In this document: positions 8,406-17,374 of the stretch, one piece after another
Layout: the number at the start of each line of letters is the position of its first letter
How positions within the stretch are numbered: position 1 is the first letter of the stretch
Assembly (NCBI GenBank): GCA_020633725.1
Contig: JACKDC010000005.1
Span: 248,001-312,000, forward strand
Source: Candidatus Latescibacterota bacterium
Lineage (GTDB): Bacteria; Krumholzibacteriota; Krumholzibacteriia; JACNKJ01
DNA: 64,000 nucleotides
Reading direction: 5' to 3'
Program-made: the position numbers and the translations under genes
The notes under the pieces: model-generated
The model's database searches: none
The model's input: only the letters and a program-made list of their open reading frames with translations
Told to the model about the DNA's origin: nothing

Positions 8406-9373
8406 TGCGGAGGGCCGCGCGCATGAGCTCCTGGCGGCTTGGCCTCCTCCTGCTGGCGCTGACGGCGGCGGCCTGCGGGCTGCGGCCCGACCTGCCCAGC
8501 CAGATCCCCAACACCCAGGTGCTGGGCGACGACAGCTACGAGATCGCCTACCGCTGGCTGGTGGGGGGCGTCACCGACATGCTGGTGCACCGGAGCACGA
8601 GCATCTTCTACGTCATCCAGGACGCGGACAGCCTGAGCATCTACCCCACCTACAAGCGCGAGGACCTGGTGACGCCCGGCCACAAGCAACTCTTCCAGGG
8701 GCTGATCCAGCCCACGCTGCTGGCGGACGGCAGCGATCAGGGCTTCCGCATCTGGGTCTACGACGCGGGCGACGGCGCGGTGAAGGGCTACGACGGGGGC
8801 GAGTTCCTGGACACGCTGCAGGTCGAGGTCACGATCACCGACAGCGACTGGCAGCAGGTGGTGGCCATCGCGGCCGACGACGAGGGCCGCGTCTTCGTGG
8901 CCGACCGCGGCGGCAACCGCATCTTCCGCTATCGCATCATCGGCCAGCCGGGGGCGCTCTACGCCACCGAGGACGGCTTCCTGCCCTGGACCAGCCAGGC
9001 CGGCGGCGCGACGGTCAAGGACATCGCCTACGCGAACGGGCGCATCTACCTGCTCGACGACGGCCTCCACACCCTGCAGGTGCTGCACCCGCTGGGCGGT
9101 CCGCTGAACCCGCCGCTCTTCGACTACTACGACGACCTGCTGGACGACCCCGTCGGCCTCACGGCCGACGCCGAGCACCTCTTCGTGATCAACCGCTCGG
9201 ACACCACGGTCTGGGAACTGGCCACCGACCTCACGCCCGACAGCGAACTGCGCGTGAACACGCACAGCAAGGAGATCCTGCGGGATCCGTCGGCGTTCAC
9301 CGTGGTGGACGGGCGCGTCTACGTCGCCGACCCCACGCTGGGAAAGATCATCGACTATGAAAAGCGCCAGTAG
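8405..9373 (+). CDS. NHL-repeat-like beta-propeller lipoprotein
   Basis: 322 residues, lipoprotein signal with lipobox LTAAAC (Cys near residue 24). The mature part has repeated blades of NHL/SMP-30 type, e.g. AADDEGRVFVADRGGNRIFR, YANGRIYLLDDG and VDGRVYVADPTLGKII. A second ATG seven codons in (MSSWRL) may be the true start. It overlaps the PorV-like gene by one base and the next gene by 17 bases, so it is translated from the same message. Likely surface or periplasmic scaffold; no enzymatic residues recognised. Confidence 0.75.
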   Translation: MRRAARMSSWRLGLLLLALTAAACGLRPDLPSQIPNTQVLGDDSYEIAYRWLVGGVTDMLVHRSTSIFYVIQDADSLSIYPTYKREDLVTPGHKQLFQGLIQPTLLADGSDQGFRIWVYDAGDGAVKGYDGGEFLDTLQVEVTITDSDWQQVVAIAADDEGRVFVADRGGNRIFRYRIIGQPGALYATEDGFLPWTSQAGGATVKDIAYANGRIYLLDDGLHTLQVLHPLGGPLNPPLFDYYDDLLDDPVGLTADAEHLFVINRSDTTVWELATDLTPDSELRVNTHSKEILRDPSAFTVVDGRVYVADPTLGKIIDYEKRQ

Positions 9374-11642
9374 CAGCCGGGGACGCACGCTTCGCCGCTG
9401 GGCCGCCGGCCTCGGCGCGCTGGCCCTCGCCGGGCTGCTGGGCGCGGGCGCGCCGGCGTCGCGGAGCCCGCACGACGCGCCGCCCGACCTCGTCATCCCG
9501 CTGGACGGCCCCTTCTGGGCCCGCCAGGACGAGGTGCTGCTGCTCGACTACGTCTTCAAGACGCAGAACGTGGGCAACCTGGCGCTGGCCGTGTCCAACC
9601 ACGGCTTCCTCGGCAACAACTTCGCCGAGCGCGCCGCGTCGATGGAGTATCCCAAGGGCACCGAGGTGGACCACATGATCCGCGGCGGGCTCTGGGTGGG
9701 GGGCATCAACACCGACTTCGACACGCTCGTCACCACCGGCGTGCAGGACGGCTACTGGGGCACCTACACCCGCCCGACCGAGTGGGTGCCGGTGTCGATC
9801 CCGGCGGAGGAGCAGAGCCTGGGCTGGATCCGGGAACGCAGCACGCTGCCCACCAGCCCTTACTACGATCCGCAGCACGCCATCAGCGAGCAGGACCTGG
9901 TGACGGCCTTCCTCGACACGCTCGACCACCAGCACACGCCCGAGCAGGGCAACGCCGACAACTGGCACAGCGCGAGCGGGCTGATCGTGAACCAGGAGAG
10001 CTACGCCTGGAGCTACGAGCCGGCGGACGCCATGGTGCTCATCAAGTGGACCATCGTGCCCACGCGCACGCTGCTGGCGGCCTACTTCGGCGTCTACACC
10101 GAGATGACCAGCGGCTGGAAGGGCAAGTACCCGCTCGGCACCTGGCCGCCGGCCAGCGCGAACTGGTTCTACCACCACAACGTCTACTGGGTCGACGACA
10201 TGCCCGAGTACGCCGAGCTCAGCGAGGACCCCTTCAACCTGCAGGTCGAGCACCACTGGACCTACGACGAGGGCCGCGCGCCCCAGCACGGCGGCATCAA
10301 GTTCCTGGGCGCCAAGTACAAGCCCGGCGGCGGCGAGTGGACCGAGGACGTGGGCCGCGTGGCCTGGCGCTGGTGGGACTGGGAGCCGGGCAGCTACGCG
10401 CGGGACAACGACTCCGAGAAGTACGCCATCCTCAGCGAGGACGGCGCCGACGACTGGCGCGAGATCACGCCCAGCCCGGACACCTCCGGGGACAGCCCGG
10501 TGGAGGTGCTGGACGTCGGGCCCTGGAATCTCTATCCCGGCGGCGCGGGCCAGGAGCCGGACACGCTGGTGCTCTCCTTCGCGCTGCTGGCCGGCGACAG
10601 CTTCGACGACATCGTCGAGAACGCCCTCTACGCCCAGAAGGTCTACAGCTTCAATTTCACCGTGCCCACGCCGCCCTACTCGCCGCGCGTGAAGGTCGAG
10701 ACCGACCAGAAGCGCATCCGGGTGCTCTGGGCCGCCGGCCCCGAAGAGAGCGTCGACGCCGTGACGCGCGACTACGACTTCGAAGGCTATCGCGTGTACG
10801 TGGGCCGCAGCGCCGAGATCGCGTCCTTCGACCTGCTCGCCCAGGTGGACCTGGCGGAGATCCCCGCCAAGAACCCGCTCCTCGACGCCTACTTCACGCG
10901 CAGCTGGCTCGAGGACCAGGTGGGCGGCGGGCTCGACCAGGCCAGCGGCCAGGCGCTGCTCGACGGGAGCTTCCCCGGCGCCGGCTACGTCTACCACGAC
11001 GGCGCGCAGGAGCCCTTCCTCGTCACCGAGCCGGATTCGGTGGGCTACAACACCGGCCTCGGCGGGGTGCTTCTCCCCGAGGACCAGTGGCAGACCGAGG
11101 TCGCCGGCGCCGACACCGTGGTCTACAAGTACGCCACCACGCTGGAACCCGTGAGCGACGGCCACCACTACTGGGTGTCGGTCACCAGCTACGACCAGGG
11201 CACGCCCGAGACGCCGAGCCTCGAAAGCGGCGTGGGACAGAACGTCGTCCACGTGGTGCCGGGGCGGAGTCCCGCCCAGGCGGCGGGTCAGCCGGTGACG
11301 GTCTTCCCCAATCCGTACCGCGGCAGCGCCGTCTGGGACCGCAACCGCGCCAACGGGCGCTACATCTGGTTCGCGGGCTTGCCCGCGCGGGCGAAGATCA
11401 AGATCTTCACCCTCGCGGGCGACGAGGTGGCCGTGATCGACTTCGACCGCGACCGCTACGACGGCGCGAACGCCGCCGGCGTGCTGGCCGCCTCGGCGGC
11501 GCCCGAGCTCTCGGGCACCATGGCGGCCTGGGATCTGCGCAGCCACAACGGTCAGCCCGTGGCCACGGGGCTCTACCTCTACTCCGTCACCGACCGCGCG
11601 AGCGGCGAGTCGCAGCAGGGCAAGTTCCTGATCCTGAAATGA
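9357..11642 (+). CDS. Large secreted protein with FlgD-like C-terminal domain, function unknown
   Basis: 761 residues; ATG 9357 lies inside the end of the preceding gene. N-terminus has a twin-Arg-poor signal-type segment (LGALALAGLLGAGAPA). No recognised catalytic domain in residues 50-450, which are rich in Trp, Tyr and Asp. Residues about 455-640 look like fibronectin-III-type strands (FEGYRVYVGRS, YWVSVTSYDQGTP). The C-terminus (VFPNPYRGSA ... GLYLYSVTD ... GKFLILK) is the divergent sorting-type domain. Position between two lipoproteins and after the PorV-like gene suggests an exported, surface-held product. Confidence 0.75.
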   Translation: MKSASSSRGRTLRRWAAGLGALALAGLLGAGAPASRSPHDAPPDLVIPLDGPFWARQDEVLLLDYVFKTQNVGNLALAVSNHGFLGNNFAERAASMEYPKGTEVDHMIRGGLWVGGINTDFDTLVTTGVQDGYWGTYTRPTEWVPVSIPAEEQSLGWIRERSTLPTSPYYDPQHAISEQDLVTAFLDTLDHQHTPEQGNADNWHSASGLIVNQESYAWSYEPADAMVLIKWTIVPTRTLLAAYFGVYTEMTSGWKGKYPLGTWPPASANWFYHHNVYWVDDMPEYAELSEDPFNLQVEHHWTYDEGRAPQHGGIKFLGAKYKPGGGEWTEDVGRVAWRWWDWEPGSYARDNDSEKYAILSEDGADDWREITPSPDTSGDSPVEVLDVGPWNLYPGGAGQEPDTLVLSFALLAGDSFDDIVENALYAQKVYSFNFTVPTPPYSPRVKVETDQKRIRVLWAAGPEESVDAVTRDYDFEGYRVYVGRSAEIASFDLLAQVDLAEIPAKNPLLDAYFTRSWLEDQVGGGLDQASGQALLDGSFPGAGYVYHDGAQEPFLVTEPDSVGYNTGLGGVLLPEDQWQTEVAGADTVVYKYATTLEPVSDGHHYWVSVTSYDQGTPETPSLESGVGQNVVHVVPGRSPAQAAGQPVTVFPNPYRGSAVWDRNRANGRYIWFAGLPARAKIKIFTLAGDEVAVIDFDRDRYDGANAAGVLAASAAPELSGTMAAWDLRSHNGQPVATGLYLYSVTDRASGESQQGKFLILK

Positions 11643-13195
11643 GAACGTCCACGCGCATCGCACTAGGTCTCACCTTGCTCTCACTGCTGGCCGGCGCCTG
11701 CAGCGAGCAGGGCGGGCTCGGTCCGAACCAGCCGCCGCAGACCTTCCTGGTGGTGGAGGGCAGCGGGCTCAGCCCCACGCACTACCGTCAGATCCTGAGC
11801 TGGCACGGCGAGGACGCCGACGGCGAGGTCGCCCGTTACGAGTACAAGTGGGATCTGGACCCGGCCACCGGGGCCACCGACTTCGACACGAGCTGGGTGG
11901 GGGTGACGGCCCCCTTCGTCACCGCGACGCGGGACACCTTCTTCCTGCCCGTGCCGACCAGCGGGGCGGACACGCTGACCCATCGCTTCCGCATCCGCGC
12001 GGTGGACGATCAGGGGCTCGTCGATCCGGCGCCGGCCAGCGTGGAGCTGCCGGTGTTCAACCGCGCGCCGCACCTCTGGCAGGTCAGCAGCGCCGGCGAC
12101 ACCAGCAGCGTGATGAACCTGCCGGGGAACATCCTCCCGGTGCTGACGCTCCGCTTCAAGGTGGGCGACCCGGACAACCCCGCCGCCGACCCCCAGGACG
12201 CGCTGGCCTTCATCGACGAGATCCGCTTCTGGTTCGAGGACCCGGCCCAGACCCTGTCGGTGCCGGGCACGGACACGCTGCTCACCTTGCTCCCGGAGGA
12301 TTTCGGGGACCAGGTCGGCGTGACCCGCGAGTTCCACCTGCAGGCGGTGGACAAGGGGGGCGCCGTGAGCAATGTCCTCACGGACACGGCCTTCGTGCAG
12401 GACGTCCGCCAGGCCCGGATCCTCCTCCTCGACGGCGCCGCCCAGGCCAGCGGGCAGAACACGACCATCATCGATCCCTTCTGGCGCACGAGCTTCACCG
12501 GCCTCTTCGGAGCGGGGGAGGTGCTGATCCACGACCTGGGGGCGGACGGGCCCATCGGCGCCCCGGAGAACCTTCACGCCATCTTCTCCCTCTTCGAGGC
12601 CGTCGTGTGGTACAATGGCACCGATGGCGCGCCGGTGCAGTTCACCAACGCGCCCAGCCCGAACGTGACCGCGGCCGAGGCGGGCATCCGCACCTATCTG
12701 CAGGCCGGTGGCAAGGTCCTGCTCTGCGGCTACAACATGGTGGGCGCCAGCCGTGGCGCCTACTCGGGTGGAAGCCTGTCCGTGGACTTCGAGCAGACGA
12801 TCCTCGACGCGGACAGCCTCTACGCGCATCAGACCGGAACGGGCGGCGTGATGACGTCGAACTTCTGGGTCTTCGGCCCCAAGCAGTTCCAGGCCTTCGC
12901 CGCCGCGGGCACGACGCCGCTGGGGCTGCCGGCAGGCGCGCAGCTCAAGGGCATCGACCGCCTGGCGCTGAATCCGGAGGCGGTCTCCTCCGGCGAGGTG
13001 CAGGAGCTCTACCGGGTGACCGGGGACCAGACCTACCCGGCCAATCCGTTCTCGGGGGCGGTGGGGGTGCGCCGTCGTTTCGACTCCGGGGGGAAGCTCG
13101 TCTTGCTGACCTTCCCCATCAGCCTGACCTCGGCGAACGGCAACGTGCTCGCCGAGGTCGAGGGATACATGCAGGACTTTGGCGTCCTGCGCTGA
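11639..13195 (+). CDS. Lipoprotein with Ig-like modules, function unknown
   Basis: 518 residues; ATG 11639 overlaps the previous stop as ATGA. Lipobox LLAGAC near residue 21. Residues 30-130 resemble an extracellular Ig/FN3 module (HYRQILSWHGEDADGEVARY, RFRIRAVDDQGLVDPAPA), with a second comparable stretch following. The C-terminal half (RILLLDGAA..., VVWYNGTDG, GGKVLLCGYNM) looks like a Rossmann-type, glutamine-amidotransferase-like or ThuA-like fold; this is tentative. Last gene of the 8.6-kb receptor operon; a hairpin spans its stop codon. Confidence 0.7.
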   Translation: MRTSTRIALGLTLLSLLAGACSEQGGLGPNQPPQTFLVVEGSGLSPTHYRQILSWHGEDADGEVARYEYKWDLDPATGATDFDTSWVGVTAPFVTATRDTFFLPVPTSGADTLTHRFRIRAVDDQGLVDPAPASVELPVFNRAPHLWQVSSAGDTSSVMNLPGNILPVLTLRFKVGDPDNPAADPQDALAFIDEIRFWFEDPAQTLSVPGTDTLLTLLPEDFGDQVGVTREFHLQAVDKGGAVSNVLTDTAFVQDVRQARILLLDGAAQASGQNTTIIDPFWRTSFTGLFGAGEVLIHDLGADGPIGAPENLHAIFSLFEAVVWYNGTDGAPVQFTNAPSPNVTAAEAGIRTYLQAGGKVLLCGYNMVGASRGAYSGGSLSVDFEQTILDADSLYAHQTGTGGVMTSNFWVFGPKQFQAFAAAGTTPLGLPAGAQLKGIDRLALNPEAVSSGEVQELYRVTGDQTYPANPFSGAVGVRRRFDSGGKLVLLTFPISLTSANGNVLAEVEGYMQDFGVLR

Positions 13196-13204
13196 CAGGA
13201 CGCC
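13181..13204 (+). terminator. Hairpin enclosing the stop codon, possible operon end
   Basis: GGCGTCCTG (13181-13189) pairs perfectly with CAGGACGCC (13196-13204); the six-base loop CGCTGA contains the TGA stop. No T-run follows, so this is a terminator or mRNA 3'-end stabiliser candidate only. Confidence 0.45.
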
Positions 13205-13284
13205 GGGGGCCCGCCTCGACCGCAGGGGGTCCCGCGCTTTGGACAGCTCAGCCGAATCACCGCAAGCCTAGGGGGGCGCGAACA

Positions 13285-15207
13285 ATGAAGCGAATGAACC
13301 TGCTCCTGGCCGGGGCGCTGCTGCTCGTCGCAGCGGCGGCCCAGGCCCAGGATGTCGTCACCATCTACGATCTGCAGACCGACCTGGTCGCCGCGAACAC
13401 GCTGGTCACGATCGAGGGCAAGGTCGTCACCGGCATCGACGCCGTGCCCTCGGGCTACGGCTTCTTCGTCCAGGAGCCGGCCGGCGGACAGAACAGCGGC
13501 CTCTACGTCTTCATCGGCGTCACCGCGGCGCCGGACGTGGTCATCGGCGACATCGTGGACGTGACCGGCGTCTACAACGACTACGGCGGCACCGGCACGC
13601 CGGGCAGCGGCCTCTGCGAGCTCAACCTCGCGCCCGCCTACGGCGGCGACGGCAGCTACACCGTCGTCGGCAGCGGCGCCGTGCCCACGCCCGAGCTGCT
13701 CCGCGCCTGGCAGACGTCCACGCTGAATCCCGTGGAGGCGGAGTCCTGGGAGTGCGTGCTCGTGCGTCACGAGAACGTCGAGCGCACGAACAACGACCTC
13801 GGCTTCGGCGAGTGGTTCGGCGTCGAGTTCGGCTACGTCGACAACGACTCGACCCGCTTCGACGCCGACGGCATGTACTCCGGCGCCGTGCCCCCCGTCG
13901 CGACGCAGCTGACCTCGGTCACCGGCGTGGTCAACTACACCTTCGGCGACTGGAAGGTCACGCCCCGCGGCGAGTACGACCTCGTCTACGTGGGCGTCGC
14001 GCCCGCGCCGAACCTCGACTGGGCCTGCGCGACGGGTGACGCCACCATCGACGTGCAGTTCGACCGCGAGGTCGAGGTGACCACGGCCGAGAATCCCCTG
14101 AACTACTTCCTGGACCTGGGCACGGTGTCCACGGCCAGCGTCGACGCGCTGAACAACCAGCTCGTGCACCTGACCCTCGCCGGGCCGATGACCCCCGAGA
14201 TCCTGCTCAACCTCACGGTCATCGACGTCCAGAACACCGACGGCGTGCCCATGACGCCCCAGGCCACCCAGTTCTGGGGCGGCCTGAGCAGCGTGCCCTT
14301 CTCGCAGTACCCGGATGCGGGCGGCGACTCGTCCGCCGTGGCGGGTCAGGTCATCACCGTGAGGGGCGTCGTCCACAGCAAGTTCGACGTCTACGGAAAC
14401 CACGTCTACATCGAGGACGTGAACTCGACCCTGCCGCTGGCGCCCTACAACGGCCTGGAGGTCTACTGCCCGGCCCTGTTGAGCGAGCTCGAGGAAGGCG
14501 ACGAGGTCATCTTCGCCGACTACCAGACCGAGTACTTCAACCAGACCTCGCTGACCCAGCCCTTCCTCTACTACGAGAAGGTCTCCAGCGGCAACGCCGT
14601 GGCGGCGGCCCAGCCGATCACCATTGGCGACATGACCGACGTGTCCCTTTACGAGCCCTACGAGAGCGCGCTCGTGCGCGTGGAGAACGTGGAGGTCGTC
14701 GAGCGCGGCGGCGCCTGGAACTTCTACAACTGGTCCGTCACGCAGGACGGCCTGAACTGGCTGCACGTCGGCGACATGGGCGACTACAGCTACGTGGAGG
14801 GCCTGGGCGACTCGCTGAACATCAACGGCACGCTGCGCTACGAGTTCGGCGAGTACGTGCTGATGCCCCGCCGCGACGCGGACATCGAGATCCTCTACCA
14901 GAACCCGGTGGGCGCGGATGAGGTGCCGGCCGCGGCGCTGCTCGGCCAGAACCACCCGAACCCCTTCAACCCGAAGACGGAGATCAGCTTCAGCCTCGGC
15001 CAGGCCGGCGCGGTGAGCCTGGACGTCTTCGACGCCTCCGGCCGCAAGGTGAAGACGCTTCTGGCCCAGCCCATGCAGCAGGGCCAGCACACCGCGACCT
15101 GGAACGGCGACACCGATGCGGGAACGCCGGCGGCCAGCGGGCTGTACTTCTACCGTCTGCGCGCGAACGGCGTGGACGAGACGCGGAAGATGATGCTGCT
15201 CAAGTAA
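13285..15207 (+). CDS. Secreted tandem OB-fold-like repeat protein with FlgD-like C-terminal domain
   Basis: 640 residues; ATG 13285 with signal peptide ending AAAAQAQ (about residue 22). The body has two similar halves: residues about 25-235 and 345-540. Each starts with an OB-fold-like strand set (TIEGKVVTGID; VITVRGVVHSKFD), then a segment with ECVLVRHENVE or SALVRVENVEV, and closes with YTFGDWKVTPR or YEFGEYVLMPR. Between them lies an Ig-like region. The C-terminus begins NHPNPFNPKTEISF and ends TRKMMLLK. Similar OB-fold modules accompany secreted nucleases, but no nuclease domain is present. Function unknown. Own transcription unit between two hairpins. Confidence 0.75.
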   Translation: MKRMNLLLAGALLLVAAAAQAQDVVTIYDLQTDLVAANTLVTIEGKVVTGIDAVPSGYGFFVQEPAGGQNSGLYVFIGVTAAPDVVIGDIVDVTGVYNDYGGTGTPGSGLCELNLAPAYGGDGSYTVVGSGAVPTPELLRAWQTSTLNPVEAESWECVLVRHENVERTNNDLGFGEWFGVEFGYVDNDSTRFDADGMYSGAVPPVATQLTSVTGVVNYTFGDWKVTPRGEYDLVYVGVAPAPNLDWACATGDATIDVQFDREVEVTTAENPLNYFLDLGTVSTASVDALNNQLVHLTLAGPMTPEILLNLTVIDVQNTDGVPMTPQATQFWGGLSSVPFSQYPDAGGDSSAVAGQVITVRGVVHSKFDVYGNHVYIEDVNSTLPLAPYNGLEVYCPALLSELEEGDEVIFADYQTEYFNQTSLTQPFLYYEKVSSGNAVAAAQPITIGDMTDVSLYEPYESALVRVENVEVVERGGAWNFYNWSVTQDGLNWLHVGDMGDYSYVEGLGDSLNINGTLRYEFGEYVLMPRRDADIEILYQNPVGADEVPAAALLGQNHPNPFNPKTEISFSLGQAGAVSLDVFDASGRKVKTLLAQPMQQGQHTATWNGDTDAGTPAASGLYFYRLRANGVDETRKMMLLK

Positions 15208-15232
15208 GACGCAGCAACGTTTGCACTTGGAG

Positions 15233-15267
15233 CCCGGCGATCGCGCGTGTGCAGCGCGGTCGCCGGG
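15233..15267 (+). terminator. 14-bp hairpin after the OB-fold repeat gene
   Basis: Stem 15233-15246 with 15254-15267, seven-base loop, one G/T pair, 26 bases after the stop codon. Sequence after it is only mildly T-rich (TGTTGC), so intrinsic termination is plausible, not certain. GCAAC upstream and GTTGC downstream could extend the structure. Confidence 0.6.
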
Positions 15268-15331
15268 TGTTGCATCCTGCCCGGCCTCTCGGGCCGCGCG
15301 GGCGAGACGACCGATCACGTGGAGGTACGTC

Positions 15332-17356
15332 GTGCGCATCCGACACCTGGCGGCCCATCTTGCCCTGATCGGCGCCCTGGCGAGCGCCGTCGCCGCGCCG
15401 GCGCGCGCGGGCTTTCCGCACCCGGAAGCGCCGCGCACGGTCAACGTCTTCCTCCACACGGACGTCCCCGGCAAGGAGGCCCTGCTGTCCCAGTGGGACA
15501 TGGTCATCCTGCCCTTCATGCTGCTCGACTGGGCGCCGTCGAGCCTGTCGCTGATCCGGCAGTACAACCCCGACATCATCATCCTGGTCTACATCGACCC
15601 GCTGGTGATCACGGACTCGCTGGGCCCGGACGACCTCCCCGGCACGCTGCGCTACGACCGCGTCACGACGATCGACCCCGCCTGGCTCGCCCGCACGGAG
15701 ACCGGCGAGGTGATCTCGTTCTGGGAGCATTCGCAGCACGTGAACATCACGCCCGTCTGTCCGGTGGTGGGGGGCGAGCGCTACCGCGATCACTTCCTGC
15801 ACTTCGTCCGCGACCGGCTCTTCCCCTACGTGGCCGACGGAACCATCGACGGCCTCTTCCTCGACGAGATGAGCGCCGGCGGCTTCCTGTGGTGGGATCC
15901 GCTCTTCGCGGGCAGCTTCGACTACAACAACAACGGCCTCGCCGACCGCAGCGAGGCCGGCATCGGCGACGAGACGCTGCTGGCCTGGCTCACCGAGAGC
16001 CAGCAGATGGTGGCCGACAGCCTGAACGCTTGGATGCCGCCGGGCTGCGTCCTCATGGGCAACAACGCCAATCCGCGCTACGACGCCCTGGAGGGCAAGC
16101 TCTTCGAATCCTATCCGAACAGCTCGAGCGAGGGCTACTTCGAGGGCACGCTCATGAACCTCGACGTGTGGAACTCGCTGGAGTTCGGGACGAACATCGT
16201 CGCCATCAACGCCGTCTATCCCTACGCCGAGGTGGGCGGCAGCCCCGACGACATGCCGCCCTTCCGCTTCCGCTTCACCTCGACGCTGCTGGGCGACAAC
16301 TACTTCAGCTACGACTTCACCACCTTCGACCACTACCAGCTCACCTACTACGAGCTCTTCGACCACAACCTCGGGCTGCCCCTGGCGCCGCGCCACTCCA
16401 TCGGCGAGACGCCCCTCTTCGTGGACACCTTCGAGGGCGGGGTGGGCCCCCACGTCACGCCCTTCACCCCGCACGCCAGCGTGACCGTGACCAGCGAGCC
16501 CGGCCTGGTGCTGGAGGGGGACTCCTCCCTGCTGATCACCTCGAACGCCGCCGATCCCTTCCCGACGCTGTTCTACGTCAACCCTCCGGGGGGCTGGCTG
16601 CCGGACACGCCCTACGTGCTGTCCTTCCGCTACCGCATCCTGGACACGGCGCAGCCGGAGTCGCGGCTCTTCTTCAAGAGCTCGCCGGGCGCCGCGGCCA
16701 CCACCGTCTCGCCGCGCATCGAGGGCGGGGCGGAGGGGCTCTACCGCGGCACCATCCAGCTGACGTCCACGAACGACGCGGTTCGCCTGCTGACGCGCGG
16801 CGAGATGACCATGGTCATCGACTCGCTCTGCGTGGTGCAGGGCACGGGCGGGCTGCTGGCGCGCGAGTACGAGCACGGACTCGTGGTCTGCAACCCCTCC
16901 GGCTCGGGCAAGACCTTCGCCTACGATCCGCACTGGACGCTGCTGCCCGGCGACGGCCAGGCGACGGACTTCGCGGCCTGGGACAGCGCCCACAGCATCG
17001 TGATCGGCAACGAGGACGGCGTGGTCTTCGCGCGCAGCGGGACGGCCGTGGACCCGCCGCCGGCGCTGCCGGCCGGGCGCGTCACGCTGAGCGAGCCCTG
17101 GCCCAACCCGGGCAATCCGAGCTTCAGCGTCACGGTGGGGGGGACCGGCGACCAGACCGTCGCCCTGCTCCTCCACGACGTGCAGGGGCGCCGTCTGGCG
17201 CGGCTCTGGTCGGGGCGTCCCTCGGCCGGGGGCGAGACGCTGCGCTTCACGGCGGGAGAGAACGGCGTGCCGGATCTCGCGTCGGGGGTCTACATCCTGC
17301 GGGCCGCCGCGGCCTCGGGCGACGAGCAGCTGCGCCGCCTGGTGATCCTCCACTAG
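15332..17356 (+). CDS. Secreted putative glycoside hydrolase (GHL15-like) with FlgD-like C-terminal domain
   Basis: 674 residues. GTG 15332 is chosen because GGAGG lies six bases upstream (15321-15325) and a signal peptide follows (LALIGALASAVAAPARA); the open frame upstream is not coding-like. Residues about 30-330 look like a TIM barrel of the hypothetical glycosyl hydrolase 15 type: NPDIIILVYIDP, an invariant-type acidic strand DGLFLDEMS, and NNANPRYDALEGKLFESYP. Residues about 360-500 resemble a carbohydrate-binding-like beta-sandwich. The C-terminus (LSEPWPNPGNPSF ... SGVYILRAAA ... RLVILH) is the sorting-type domain. Substrate unknown; family call is from pattern, moderate. Confidence 0.75.
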   Translation: MRIRHLAAHLALIGALASAVAAPARAGFPHPEAPRTVNVFLHTDVPGKEALLSQWDMVILPFMLLDWAPSSLSLIRQYNPDIIILVYIDPLVITDSLGPDDLPGTLRYDRVTTIDPAWLARTETGEVISFWEHSQHVNITPVCPVVGGERYRDHFLHFVRDRLFPYVADGTIDGLFLDEMSAGGFLWWDPLFAGSFDYNNNGLADRSEAGIGDETLLAWLTESQQMVADSLNAWMPPGCVLMGNNANPRYDALEGKLFESYPNSSSEGYFEGTLMNLDVWNSLEFGTNIVAINAVYPYAEVGGSPDDMPPFRFRFTSTLLGDNYFSYDFTTFDHYQLTYYELFDHNLGLPLAPRHSIGETPLFVDTFEGGVGPHVTPFTPHASVTVTSEPGLVLEGDSSLLITSNAADPFPTLFYVNPPGGWLPDTPYVLSFRYRILDTAQPESRLFFKSSPGAAATTVSPRIEGGAEGLYRGTIQLTSTNDAVRLLTRGEMTMVIDSLCVVQGTGGLLAREYEHGLVVCNPSGSGKTFAYDPHWTLLPGDGQATDFAAWDSAHSIVIGNEDGVVFARSGTAVDPPPALPAGRVTLSEPWPNPGNPSFSVTVGGTGDQTVALLLHDVQGRRLARLWSGRPSAGGETLRFTAGENGVPDLASGVYILRAAAASGDEQLRRLVILH

Positions 17357-17374
17357 CGGCGCCGGCGGGTCCGT

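Noticed and set aside
15221..15331. N-terminal extension of the glycosidase frame upstream of GTG 15332
   Set aside because: It overlaps the 14-bp hairpin, lacks a ribosome binding site, and would bury the signal peptide.
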